In this document: one piece after another, positions 54,081 through 61,769 of the stretch | Numbering within the stretch: the stretch's first letter is position 1 | Layout: each line of letters starts with the position of its first letter | Assembly (NCBI GenBank): GCA_035999365.1 | Contig: DASYGT010000044.1 | Span: forward strand, 1 to 64,000 | DNA length: 64,000 bases | Source: DASYGT01 sp035999365 | GTDB lineage: Bacteria > Actinomycetota > Actinomycetes > Mycobacteriales > Jatrophihabitantaceae | Reading direction: 5' to 3' | Made by a program: the position numbers and the translations under genes | Notes under the pieces: model-generated | The model's database searches: none | Told to the model about the DNA's origin: nothing | The model's input: the letters and a program-made list of their open reading frames with translations, nothing else

Positions 54081-55106
54081 TCAGAGTTGTTCGGTCTCGG
54101 CGTAGTCGGTGTCGTCGCCGAAGTCGTCTTCGCCGTAGGACTCCACCGAGGAGGGCAGCTCGAATCCGGGCGGGCTGTCCTTCAGCGCCAGGCCGAGGCC
54201 AGCCAGCTTGATCTTCACTTCGTCGATCGACTTCGAACCGAAGTTGCGGATGTCGAGCAGATCGGCCTCGCTACGCCCTACGAGCTCACCCACCGTGTGG
54301 ATGCCCTCGCGCTTGAGGCAGTTGTACGAGCGAACCGTGAGGTCGAGTTCCTCGATCGGCATCGAGAAGGCTGCGATATCGGCAACCTCGGCCGGCGACG
54401 GGCCTACGTCGATGCCCTCGGCCTCGTCGTTCAACTCACGGAACAGACCGAACAGCTCGACGAGCGTGTGACCTGCGCTCGCCACCGCGTCGCGGGGAGT
54501 GATCGAGTTCTTCGTCTCGACGTCGACCACGAGGCGGTCGAAGTCGGTGCGCTGCTCGACACGTGTTGCCTCGACCGCGTACGTCACCTTGAGCACCGGC
54601 GAGTAGATCGAGTCGACCGGAATGCGGCCGATCTCCTGACCGGGCTGCTTGTTCTGAACGGCGGTGACGTAGCCACGGCCACGCTCGACCACGAGCTCGA
54701 TTTCGAGACGACCCTTCTTGTTGATCGTCGCGATCTTGAGGTCAGGGTTGTGCACCGTGACGCCGGCCGGCGGCGCGATGTCGGCCGCCGTGACCTCGCC
54801 CGGGCCCTGCTTGCGCAGGTACATCACGACCGGCTCGTCGCTCTCGGAGCTGACGACCAGTTCCTTGAGGTTCAGGATGATGTCGGTGACGTCTTCCTTC
54901 ACACCTTCGACGGTCGTGAACTCGTGGAGCACTCCGTCGATGCGGATGCTGGTGACCGCTGCCCCCGGGATGGACGACAGCAGCGTGCGCCGCAGGGAGT
55001 TGCCGAGCGTGTAGCCGAAGCCGGGCTCGAGGGGTTCGATGACGAAGCGCGAGCGGTTGTCGGCAATCGTCTCTTCGCTGAGCATGGGGCGCTGAGAGAT
55101 CAGCAC
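54081..55106 (-). CDS. rpoA: RNA polymerase alpha subunit
   Basis: 341 residues. The N-terminal assembly domain holds GFGYTLGNSLRRTLLSSIPGAAV, the linker carries the acidic YPSP-type stretch, and the C-terminal domain has LDLTVRSYNCLKREGIHTVGELVGRSEADLLDIRNFG, the promoter-contact determinant. GTG start with AAGGAG nine bases upstream. In the rpsM-rpsK-rpsD-rpoA-rplQ order. Confidence 0.98.
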   Translation of the reverse strand: MLISQRPMLSEETIADNRSRFVIEPLEPGFGYTLGNSLRRTLLSSIPGAAVTSIRIDGVLHEFTTVEGVKEDVTDIILNLKELVVSSESDEPVVMYLRKQGPGEVTAADIAPPAGVTVHNPDLKIATINKKGRLEIELVVERGRGYVTAVQNKQPGQEIGRIPVDSIYSPVLKVTYAVEATRVEQRTDFDRLVVDVETKNSITPRDAVASAGHTLVELFGLFRELNDEAEGIDVGPSPAEVADIAAFSMPIEELDLTVRSYNCLKREGIHTVGELVGRSEADLLDIRNFGSKSIDEVKIKLAGLGLALKDSPPGFELPSSVESYGEDDFGDDTDYAETEQL

Positions 55107-55186
55107 AGTGGGGTACTCCTTGTAATCGTGGACGACCGCTATATGACGTCCGCGGGTGGGCTTATTCAGTTGTGTAGGACGAGCGC

Positions 55187-55792
55187 CTACTTGGAGTAGA
55201 GCTCGACGATCAGTTGCTCCTGGACCGGGATGTCGATCTGTGCGCGCTCAGGCAGTTGGTGCACAAGCACGCGCATTCGCGACGGGACCATCTGCAGCCA
55301 CGCGGGAACCGGGCGGTCGCCGAGGGTCTCGCGGGCGATCAGGAACGGGGTCGTCTCGAGCGACTTCGGCTTGACGTCGACGATGTCGTGCTGCGAGACG
55401 CGGAAGCTCGGGATATCGACCTTCTGGCCGTTGACCAGGAAGTGTCCGTGGCTGACCAGCTGGCGGGCGTGCCGACGGGTACGGGCCAGGCCGGACCGGT
55501 AGACGACGTTGTCCAAGCGGGACTCGAGGATCTGCAGCAGGTTGTCACCCGTCTTGCCCTGGCGGGCGACGGCTTCCTCGTAGTAGCGACGGAACTGCTT
55601 CTCGAGCACGCCGTAGCTGTACTTGGCCTTCTGCTTCTCCTGCATCTGCAGCAGGTATTCACTCTGCTTGATGCGCGAGCGGCCGTGCTGGCCGGGAGGA
55701 TACGGACGGCGCTCGAACGAGCTGTCGCCGCCGACCAGGTCGACGTTGAGGCGACGCGAGATTCGCGTGGCGGGACCGGTGTAACGAGCCAT
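55187..55792 (-). CDS. rpsD: 30S ribosomal protein S4, zinc-free form
   Basis: 201 residues. Starts ARYTGPATRISRRLNVDLVGG, lacking the CxxC...C zinc cluster of other S4 proteins, so this is the zinc-independent paralogue type. The S4 domain (about 90-155) has RLDNVVYRSGLARTRRHARQLVSHGHFLVNG. ATG at 55792 chosen; an upstream ATG would overlap rpsK by 4 nt. S4 also represses its operon in many bacteria; I see no clear target here. Confidence 0.95.
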   Translation of the reverse strand: MARYTGPATRISRRLNVDLVGGDSSFERRPYPPGQHGRSRIKQSEYLLQMQEKQKAKYSYGVLEKQFRRYYEEAVARQGKTGDNLLQILESRLDNVVYRSGLARTRRHARQLVSHGHFLVNGQKVDIPSFRVSQHDIVDVKPKSLETTPFLIARETLGDRPVPAWLQMVPSRMRVLVHQLPERAQIDIPVQEQLIVELYSK

Positions 55793-55794
55793 GA

Positions 55795-56199
55795 TCAAAC
55801 CCTCCGGCGCTTGGACGGACGGCAGCCGTTGTGGGGCTGGGGGGTCACGTCGGAGATCGTGCCGACCTCGAGCCCGGTCGCCTGAAGCGAGCGGATCGCG
55901 GTCTCACGCCCCGAGCCGGGACCCTTCACGAAGACGTCGACCTTCTTCAGGCCGTGCTCCTGCGCCTTACGCGCCGCGTTCTCGGCGGCCATCTGAGCCG
56001 CGAACGGAGTGGACTTGCGCGAGCCCTTGAAGCCGACGTGTCCGGCCGATGCCCAGCTGATCACGTTGCCCTGCGGGTCGGTGATCGAGACGATGGTGTT
56101 GTTGAACGTGCTCTTGATGTGCGCGTGGCCGTGAGCGACGTTCTTCTTTTCCTTGCGGCGGACCTTCTTGGCGCCCGCCTTACGAGCCTGGGGAGGCAT
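55795..56199 (-). CDS. rpsK: 30S ribosomal protein S11
   Basis: 134 residues. HIKSTFNNTIVSITDPQGNVISWASAG and GLEVGTISDVTPQPHNGCRPSKRRRV are diagnostic; the basic N-terminus binds rRNA. Its start shares one base with the rpsM stop. Confidence 0.98.
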   Translation of the reverse strand: MPPQARKAGAKKVRRKEKKNVAHGHAHIKSTFNNTIVSITDPQGNVISWASAGHVGFKGSRKSTPFAAQMAAENAARKAQEHGLKKVDVFVKGPGSGRETAIRSLQATGLEVGTISDVTPQPHNGCRPSKRRRV

Positions 56200-56579
56200 T
56201 ACTTCTTCCCTGCCTTCTTCTTGCCGGCGATGGTCTTCTTCGGCCCCTTGCGCGTGCGGGCGTTGGTCTTGGTGCGCTGGCCGTGGACGGGCAGGCCGCG
56301 ACGGTGCCGGATGCCCTCGTAGCAGCCGATCTCGATCTTTCGCCGGATATCTGCGGCGACCTCACGGCGCAGGTCACCCTCGACCTTGAAGTTCGCGTCG
56401 ATGTAATCGCGCAACTTGACGATGTCATCGTCGGTGAGGTCGCGGGCCCGCAGGTCCGGGCTGACGCCGGTTGCTGCGAGCGTTTCCTTGGCTCGGGTAC
56501 GGCCCAGGCCGTAGACGTACGTAAGCGCGATCTCCATCCGCTTTTCGCGGGGCAGATCGACGCCGGCAAGACGTGCCAT
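56199..56579 (-). CDS. rpsM: 30S ribosomal protein S13
   Basis: 126 residues. ARLAGVDLPREKRMEIALTYVYGLGR at the start and the tail GLPVHGQRTKTNARTRKGPKKT. The 167 bp between it and rpmJ hold no gene and no clear hairpin. Confidence 0.98.
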   Translation of the reverse strand: MARLAGVDLPREKRMEIALTYVYGLGRTRAKETLAATGVSPDLRARDLTDDDIVKLRDYIDANFKVEGDLRREVAADIRRKIEIGCYEGIRHRRGLPVHGQRTKTNARTRKGPKKTIAGKKKAGKK

Positions 56580-56746
56580 GCGGTGTCTCTCCAGACTGTT
56601 GTGCTCGAAGGTGTGGCAGCGCGTCCGTCCCTGCCCGTGTGGGAGGGCCTCGGCCTTCGCCCGAGGGTGCTTAGCCGTCGAGGACGGCGTCAGGCACGCG
56701 CATATGTGGTGTTGCCGGTGCTACGCCCGAAGGCGCGATGGGCGAA

Positions 56747-56860
56747 TCAGCCCTGCCTTTGCTTGTGTCGCAGGTTCTCGCAGATGACCATGACCCGACC
56801 GTGGCGACGAATGACCTTGCACTTGTCGCAGATCGGCTTGACGCTCGGCTTGACCTTCAC
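56747..56860 (-). CDS. rpmJ: 50S ribosomal protein L36
   Basis: 37 residues, zinc-binding form: KVKPSVKPICDKCKVIRRHG with CxxC, then a Cys and His in VICENLRHKQRQG. Starts with GTG at 56860, GAGAGGG nine bases upstream. Contrast with the zinc-free S4 in the same operon. Confidence 0.95.
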   Translation of the reverse strand: MKVKPSVKPICDKCKVIRRHGRVMVICENLRHKQRQG

Positions 56861-56915
56861 GGCCCGTGCCCTCTCGTTCTGTTCGGTAGTCGGTGTCGTC
56901 CGGTGGTGCAGCGGC

Positions 56916-57137
56916 TTACTTGTAGCGGTAAACGATCCGGCCACGAGTCAGGTCGTACGGCGATAGCTCGACCACTACCCGGTCCTCCGGGAGGATCCGG
57001 ATGTAGTGCTGGCGCATCTTGCCGCTGATGTGCGCAAGCACCTTGTGGCCGTTGCTCAGCTCCACCCGGAACATCGCGTTCGGCAACGGCTCGACCACCC
57101 GGCCTTCGACCTCGATGGCACCGTCCTTCTTGGGCAT
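56916..57137 (-). CDS. infA: Translation initiation factor IF-1
   Basis: 73-residue OB-fold protein, complete: PKKDGAIEVEGRVVEPLPNAMFRVEL then GKMRQHYIRILPEDRVVVELSPYDLTRGRI. GCGGAGG lies before the ATG. Leads the rpmJ-rpsM-rpsK-rpsD-rpoA-rplQ-truA run. Confidence 0.98.
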   Translation of the reverse strand: MPKKDGAIEVEGRVVEPLPNAMFRVELSNGHKVLAHISGKMRQHYIRILPEDRVVVELSPYDLTRGRIVYRYK

Positions 57138-57488
57138 GTCCTCCGCTTTTCGTCGCGTCGCTGCTGCACTGTGTCACCGCCGCTCGTCACAGCTGCGCTG
57201 ACGTGATTGTGGTTCGGACTTACAACGCTGCCCTGAGGGTCCCTACCCCCGATCCGCGGCCAAAGCGGCTGCTGGGATGACGTGTTCTCACAGGTCGTCG
57301 CAGCACAGAGGAGGGCGGCATGCGCCAGGGATCTACTGTACCTGCGCCGGGGGGCTGATGCCAAAACGCCCCCAGGGGCCTCCGGACCCCGGATTACGGG
57401 CGATCTGCGCATCCCAGGCAGCGGGTTTGACGCGCCGACGGGCGCTCAAGGACGATAGCGGCGACCCACCCGCCAGCGACGGAGCCTG
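57138..57488. other. Divergent promoter region between infA and the CAP gene
   Basis: 351 bp without a gene. TTGACG at 57427-57432 could be a -35 for the CAP gene, but no good -10 is at the right distance; GGAG five bases before the CAP start is its ribosome site. I found no clear infA promoter, strong hairpin or micro-ORF. Confidence 0.5.
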
Positions 57489-58256
57489 ATGCGAGCCTCG
57501 ATCCTCATTCCTTCCGTGCTGGTCGGCGCCGCCATCGTGGCCGCCGGCACCCTCTGGGCCGATGCCGCGTCGCACCGAACCGTCGCCGGGCGCCCCGCCG
57601 CGTTGGGAGCCGTGGGCGCGGTGACCGATCCGTCCAGTTCCGCGCCTTCGACGCCGGCCACGTCGCCCCGCCCGTCGCCGAAGCCGTCGAGCACCGTCAA
57701 GACCACTCACGCGGCGGGCGGCGCGGCCCAGCCGGTGCGGCGCGCCGCAGTTCCGTATCGTCCCCCAGCTAGGTCGAAGCCTGCTGCGAACGGCTCCTGT
57801 GCCGCAGCCTCGGCCAGTGGCGCGTCCTCGATCGAACTCGCGGTCTTCACGATGCTCAACCAGGAACGCGCGGCCAACGGCATGTGCCCGATGCAGTGGT
57901 CGTCACTCCTGCAGAAGTCCGCTCGCGGGCACTCGATCTTGATGGACCAGAAGTCGAGCGCCGCAGACTGCAGCAACGGGAACTACTCGCACGACTACTC
58001 CGGCGAACCCGACATCGACGCGCGCATCTTCGCAACCGGCTACCGCCGCGGGCCGGTGGCCGAGGCGATCGGGTGCTCTCCGGACCCGACGACCCGCGGA
58101 GCCCTCACGCTCCAAGAGATGATGTACAACGAGAAGCCGCCGGCAAACCAGCACCGGGAGATGATCCTCTCGACGATCGTCACCCACGTCGGCATCGCGA
58201 TCGTGATCGACCCGAGCGACAACACCCTGTGGCTCACCGAGGACTACGGCTCCTGA
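57489..58256 (+). CDS. Secreted/anchored CAP-domain protein
   Basis: 255 residues. An N-terminal signal anchor (about 5-28), a Pro/Ser/Thr-rich spacer to about 105, then a CAP (SCP/PR-1) domain: ELAVFTMLNQERAANGMCPMQWSSLLQKSARGHS, SHDY and NQHREMILSTIVTHVGIAIVI, ending with LTEDYG. CAP proteins such as YkwD are extracellular and of varied, mostly unknown role. ATG at 57489. It does not belong to the usual actinobacterial gene set between infA and map, so this begins the accessory region. Confidence 0.88.
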   Translation: MRASILIPSVLVGAAIVAAGTLWADAASHRTVAGRPAALGAVGAVTDPSSSAPSTPATSPRPSPKPSSTVKTTHAAGGAAQPVRRAAVPYRPPARSKPAANGSCAAASASGASSIELAVFTMLNQERAANGMCPMQWSSLLQKSARGHSILMDQKSSAADCSNGNYSHDYSGEPDIDARIFATGYRRGPVAEAIGCSPDPTTRGALTLQEMMYNEKPPANQHREMILSTIVTHVGIAIVIDPSDNTLWLTEDYGS

Positions 58257-58840
58257 CTCCCCACGATCTGGCTGCTGCGCGGCTGTGGCTGGCGAAGTGG
58301 CGCTGGTACCAGCGCTCGCGACTGCCATGGAACCGGCTCCGCCTCCACGTCGAGCTAGCCCGTCGTGATGCCTTCGCGCGCGGGCCGATGCACGGCAACG
58401 TGCTGGAGATGCTGCGTGAGGGGCGGCTCACGATCGGACCGCACGCCTTCTTCGAACCGGGCGTGTGGCTCACCTCCGACACGGGACGCATCACCATCGG
58501 CGGCGGCAGCATGCTCAACCTGAACGTCATGGTCGCGGCCGCGCACTACGTCGAGATCGGCGAACACTGCATGCTCGCCAACGGATGCCTGGTGACCGAC
58601 GCCGATCACCGATTCGATGACCCAGACCGACCGGTGCCGTGGCAGGGTTTCACCTCCCGCGGCGCCACCGTCGTGGGTGACAACGTCTGGCTGGGAGCGA
58701 ATGTTGTGGTGACGAGCGGCGTGCGGATCGGGCGCCGCAGCGTGATCGGCGCCAACTCGGTCGTCACCACAGACATTCCTGAGTTTTCGATCGCAGCGGG
58801 AGCACCGGCGCGCGTGCTGTCGGCGATCGAGCGAGCCTGA
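58253..58840 (+). CDS. Left-handed beta-helix (hexapeptide) acyltransferase
   Basis: 195 residues from the proposed start. A basic, aromatic N-terminus (RLWLAKWRWYQRSRL) leads into hexapeptide repeats (GRLTIGPHAFFEPGVWLT, GRITIGGGSM, HYVEIGEHCMLANGCLVTD, DNVWLGANVVVTSGVRIG), then the acetyl-CoA loop ADHRF. Resembles sugar O-acetyltransferases of the maa/wbbJ type. No ATG/GTG suits well: CTG at 58253 overlaps the CAP stop (CTGA) with GAGGA nine bases before it, or GTG at 58229. It abuts the convergent XRE gene with no gap. Confidence 0.85.
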   Translation: MTPHDLAAARLWLAKWRWYQRSRLPWNRLRLHVELARRDAFARGPMHGNVLEMLREGRLTIGPHAFFEPGVWLTSDTGRITIGGGSMLNLNVMVAAAHYVEIGEHCMLANGCLVTDADHRFDDPDRPVPWQGFTSRGATVVGDNVWLGANVVVTSGVRIGRRSVIGANSVVTTDIPEFSIAAGAPARVLSAIERA

Positions 58841-59059
58841 TCAGTTCCATTGGAAGAAGAGCCCGGGTGGACACGACAGGGCAGATTCCAGCGCACGGGC
58901 AGTCTCGGGCGAACAGGTGTCGCGCCGTCCGGTCAGCAGGTGGTTCAGCGTGGCGTGGCCGACCCCTGCCCGGGCGGCGAGGCCGCGCTCTGACATCGCC
59001 AGCAGCCGCAGGTACGCCCGCAACGCATCTCGGTCTCGCAGCCGCATGGCCTGACGCAT
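58841..59059 (-). CDS. Small XRE-family regulator, phage-repressor-like
   Basis: 72 residues, a single helix-turn-helix: AYLRLLAMSERGLAARAGVGHATLNHLLTGRRDTCSPETARALESALSCPPGLFF. Such minimal proteins are common in actinophage and prophage immunity regions. ATG at 59059, with GAGGAGC seven bases upstream; it could start later. Divergent from the second XRE gene across the 212-bp region that carries the phased TGCNCAA repeats. Confidence 0.8.
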   Translation of the reverse strand: MRQAMRLRDRDALRAYLRLLAMSERGLAARAGVGHATLNHLLTGRRDTCSPETARALESALSCPPGLFFQWN

Positions 59060-59146
59060 CTGGTGCTCCTCACGACGATCGCCGACTGGTGACCGTACCC
59101 GATTGTCTGATGACTGATCGGTCGTCATCCACAGCCTGATGGTGTC

Positions 59147-59175
59147 TGCGCAACGTCTGCACAATCGCTGCGCAA
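59147..59175. promoter_or_regulatory. Helically phased triple operator candidate
   Basis: TGCGCAA (59147-59153), TGCACAA (59158-59164) and TGCGCAA (59169-59175) recur exactly every 11 bp, about one turn of DNA. An additional dyad, GATGAC/GTCATC, lies at 59109-59114 and 59124-59129. Both are between the divergent XRE genes, so one or both regulators are the likely binders. Confidence 0.6.
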
Positions 59176-59203
59176 GGACCCACAAAATCGCCGCGAATAG
59201 CAA

Positions 59204-59232
59204 TTCGTGAGGAGGGCGTCGGCCGCTACTGT
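59204..59232 (+). promoter_or_regulatory. Promoter of the mini-ORF/XRE/ImmA transcript
   Basis: TTCGTG (59204-59209), 17-bp spacer, TACTGT (59227-59232), then 7 nt to the ATG of an 11-codon ORF at 59240. Fits a leaderless transcript. Confidence 0.5.
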
Positions 59233-59239
59233 CTACGAC

Positions 59240-59275
59240 ATGTCTGCAGAGGTCACTCGGCTGGCGGGCCGATGA
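59240..59275 (+). CDS. Leaderless 11-codon ORF coupled to the XRE gene
   Basis: ATG-TCT-GCA... encodes MSAEVTRLAGR and ends TGA. The ATG is 7 nt after TACTGT, and the last bases ATGA (59272-59275) are shared with the start of the XRE gene, whose own ribosome site is weak. Same layout as the 8-codon ORF before DUF5319. Coupling is inferred. Confidence 0.45.
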   Translation: MSAEVTRLAGR

Positions 59276-59685
59276 CGGCGCTGTCCGACCTGCTGGCCGC
59301 GGCGAACAAGGCCGGCCTGTCAGCTAGAGCCATCGCCCGCACGGCGCAGGACCGGGGCCACTCCATCAACCACGACACGGCCGCGCGCTACTTGCGCGGT
59401 GACCACGGCCGCCCCGACGAAGCAACGCTGCTCGCATTCGCCGACGTATTGCGGATCCCGCTCGCCAAGCTCCGGATCGCCGCCGACCTGCCCGCCGAGC
59501 AGACGGCTCCGTATTCACCCCCACCGGAATCGAGCCGACTCACCCGGCGCCAACGACGCGCGGTGGACGAGATCATCAGGTCGATGCTGGAGCCGAGCCG
59601 CACCGTTGTCACCGAGCTTCCGGTTACGCCGGCCACCGGCCGGAGAGCGGCGCGACACGGCGAACCGGAGTCGGCTGGGGATTGA
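59272..59685 (+). CDS. XRE-like regulator preceding the ImmA gene
   Basis: 137 residues. An N-terminal helix-turn-helix (ALSDLLAAANKAGLSARAIARTAQDRG, then SINHDTAARYLRGDHGRPDEATLLAFADVLRIPLAKLRIAADLPA), followed by a Pro-rich linker and a short basic helical C-terminus (RRQRRAVDEIIRSMLEPS). Matches the repressor part of phage-type immunity modules placed before an ImmA peptidase. Its product is therefore a candidate substrate of that peptidase (inference). Confidence 0.78.
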   Translation: MTALSDLLAAANKAGLSARAIARTAQDRGHSINHDTAARYLRGDHGRPDEATLLAFADVLRIPLAKLRIAADLPAEQTAPYSPPPESSRLTRRQRRAVDEIIRSMLEPSRTVVTELPVTPATGRRAARHGEPESAGD

Positions 59686-59700
59686 CCGGTCGTTTCGTCG

Positions 59701-60210
59701 GTGGCAGCACACATCATGGCTGCCATGGACGCCGAACTGCTCTGTGCCGCGGCGCCCGGGCTCTGCTCCCCCGCTCCGCACCGGTACGACCCGTGGCGCG
59801 ATCTACGCGAGAACTGGCCGCATTTTCATGTGGTGGTGGAACCGATGGCCGGCCTGCTACTCGGCTGGATTCGCGCTCCCGTGATCGGGCTGCGGGCGGG
59901 GACAACCTCGGGCCAGCGCCGCAGCACGCTCGCCCACGAGATCGTGCACCTTGAGCGCGGGATCACCGACTGCGGTCTGTGGTCGGCACGGGAGGAGCGG
60001 CAAGTGCACGCCGTCGCCGCGCGCCGCCTGGTGACGATCGACGAGCTGACGCGCGTGGTCGCCGAACTCGGCGGCACGCATGACCTGGCAGCGCTGGCTG
60101 GGGCGCTGGAGGTAGACCGCGAGACGCTGCGCGTGCGGTTGCGCTTGCTCACCGCCCAGGAGCACGCAGGCATCGCCGAGCGGATGAGCCGCGTCTGGTC
60201 TGCCGCCTAG
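59701..60210 (+). CDS. ImmA/IrrE-family metallopeptidase
   Basis: 169 residues. The zinc motif is His79, Glu80 and His83 in AHEIVHLERG, with GQRRSTLAHE before it; the third ligand would be in the following helix (ARE EERQ region). The ImmA group cleaves or inactivates XRE repressors in mobile-element and phage immunity circuits. GTG start at 59701 proposed, ATG at 59716 or 59725 possible. 15 bp after the XRE gene. The stop lies inside the triplicated repeat shared with map. Confidence 0.82.
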   Translation: MAAHIMAAMDAELLCAAAPGLCSPAPHRYDPWRDLRENWPHFHVVVEPMAGLLLGWIRAPVIGLRAGTTSGQRRSTLAHEIVHLERGITDCGLWSAREERQVHAVAARRLVTIDELTRVVAELGGTHDLAALAGALEVDRETLRVRLRLLTAQEHAGIAERMSRVWSAA

Positions 60211-60269
60211 GCCGCGGCGCTGCCGCCTAGGCCGCGGCCGCGGCGCTGCCGCCTAGGCCGCGGCCGCGG
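60201..60269. repeat. Triplicated CCTAGG repeat at a convergent junction
   Basis: TGCCGCCTAGGCCGCGG recurs three times, at 60201, 60221 and 60247, with slightly different spacers. Each copy contains the palindrome CCTAGG, so each supplies a TAG stop on both strands. The first copy holds the ImmA stop and the third the map stop. It looks like slippage expansion of a short shared gene end. Confidence 0.85.
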
Positions 60270-61080
60270 AGAGCTCGACGCCACGCTCGGCGAGCGCGGC
60301 GCGGCCCCCGTCCTCCGCGGTCAGCACCCAAGGGCCGTCCTCCATGATGGCCACCGTGTGCTCCCAGTGCGCGGCCCAGGATCCGTCGGCCGTCGTCACT
60401 GTCCAGCCGTCCTCGAGCTCCTGCGTCGCCCGCGAACCGAGGGTGATCATGGGCTCGATCGCCAGCGCCATCCCGGCCACCAGCCTGGGGCCCTTCCCGG
60501 GACGCCCGTAGTTCAAGATGTGCGGCGCCATGTGCATCTCGGAACCGATGCCGTGGCCGCCGTACCCGGCGACAATGCCGTACTCACCCGCACGGCGAAC
60601 GGATGTCTCGATCGAGTGGGAGATGTCGGTGAGACGGCGACCCGGTCGGGCTTCAGACAGCCCGTCCCACATCGATGCTTCACATGCCATCGACAGCGCA
60701 CGGGCCTCGTCCGACACGTCGCCGATCAGCACGGTGATGGCCGAGTCGCCGTGCCAGCCGTCGACGATCGCACCGAAGTCGATCGAGATGATGTCGCCGT
60801 CGGCCAGCCGCTCTGCCGGCGACGGGATGCCGTGCACGACGCGGTCGTTCACGGATGCACAGATCACGGCCGGGTAGCCGTGGTAGCCGAGGAAGGATGA
60901 CTGCGCGCCCGCGTCGCGCAGCACGTCACGGGCGACGAGGTCGAGGTCGGCAGTCGAGACTCCCGGTGCAGCCGCGTCGCGCATCTCTCGCAAGGCGCGG
61001 GCCACGACCAAGCCGGCCTGCCGCATCACGGCGATCTGATCGGGAGCCTTGAGCTGAATGCGTTCGGTGAAGCGTGACAT
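60253..61080 (-). CDS. map: Type I methionine aminopeptidase
   Basis: 275 residues from the ATG at 61080, 4 bp after adk; an earlier start would overlap adk. Metal ligands: the two Asp in IDFGAIVDGWHGDSAIT, then His in GGHGIGSEMH, Glu in AIEPMITLG and Glu in HWEHTVAIME. A short Ala tail at the C-terminus is encoded by the triplicated repeat. Removes initiator Met. Order adk-map is normal; the accessory region follows. Confidence 0.95.
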   Translation of the reverse strand: MSRFTERIQLKAPDQIAVMRQAGLVVARALREMRDAAAPGVSTADLDLVARDVLRDAGAQSSFLGYHGYPAVICASVNDRVVHGIPSPAERLADGDIISIDFGAIVDGWHGDSAITVLIGDVSDEARALSMACEASMWDGLSEARPGRRLTDISHSIETSVRRAGEYGIVAGYGGHGIGSEMHMAPHILNYGRPGKGPRLVAGMALAIEPMITLGSRATQELEDGWTVTTADGSWAAHWEHTVAIMEDGPWVLTAEDGGRAALAERGVELSAAAA

Positions 61081-61084
61081 CGGG

Positions 61085-61741
61085 CTAGGCGTCGGCGAAG
61101 GGAGTGAGGGCATGGATCGCGCGCTCGGTCACGTCTTCGACCGCTCCGAGCGCGCCGATGGCGACGAGCTGGCCCCGTTCGCCGTAGAACTCGATCAGCG
61201 GTGCGGTCTGCGACGCGTAAACCTCCAGCCGGTGGCGCACGGTCTCGGGATGGTCGTCATCACGGTGGTACAGCTCGCCGCCGCACTTGTCGCACACATC
61301 GGCAACAGCCGGCGGGTCGTATTCGAGATGCCAGACGTGCCCGCACTTCTTGCAGGTGCGACGACCGGACAACCGGCGCACCACCTCGTCATGCTCGACG
61401 TCGAGGTCCAGCACCACACTGAGCGCTGAACCGATCTCGTCGAGGATGCCGTCGAGTTCCTTGGCCTGCTGCACGTTGCGCGGAAAGCCGTCGAGCAGCC
61501 AGCCCAGCTCTGCGTCCGGCTGCGCGAGCCGGTCCCGGACCATCGCGTTAGTGACTTCGTCCGGCACGAGATCTCCGGCGTCCATGTACTTCTTGGCCGT
61601 CAGCCCGAGTTCGGTGCCGCCGGACACGTTGGCGCGAAAGATGTCGCCTGTCGAGATTTTCGGAATCCCGAAATGCGCGGCGATGAACTCCGCCTGGGTT
61701 CCCTTGCCCGCACCAGGCGGGCCAACGAGGACGAGTCTCAC
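61085..61741 (-). CDS. adk: Adenylate kinase with zinc-binding lid
   Basis: 218 residues. P-loop GPPGAGKGTQ near residue 7, AMP-binding STGDIFRA, and a lid with four Cys in CKKCGHVWHLEYDPPAVADVCDKCGG, the zinc-finger lid of the long form. Mycobacterial Adk is the short lidless form (family knowledge), so this is a difference from that group. GTG start with GGAGGG about nine bases upstream. 28 bp after secY. Confidence 0.97.
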   Translation of the reverse strand: MRLVLVGPPGAGKGTQAEFIAAHFGIPKISTGDIFRANVSGGTELGLTAKKYMDAGDLVPDEVTNAMVRDRLAQPDAELGWLLDGFPRNVQQAKELDGILDEIGSALSVVLDLDVEHDEVVRRLSGRRTCKKCGHVWHLEYDPPAVADVCDKCGGELYHRDDDHPETVRHRLEVYASQTAPLIEFYGERGQLVAIGALGAVEDVTERAIHALTPFADA

Positions 61742-61769
61742 GAAGCCGGTACCCTCCGTCGCCGCGCTG

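Noticed and set aside
55793..55798. Upstream ATG for rpsD
   Set aside because: It would overlap rpsK, and all S4 proteins start MARYTGP, encoded from 55792.
60201..60269. CCTAGG repeat considered as a phage attachment site
   Set aside because: All copies are tandem at one end; no matching copy lies at the other side of the XRE/ImmA module and no integrase is present.
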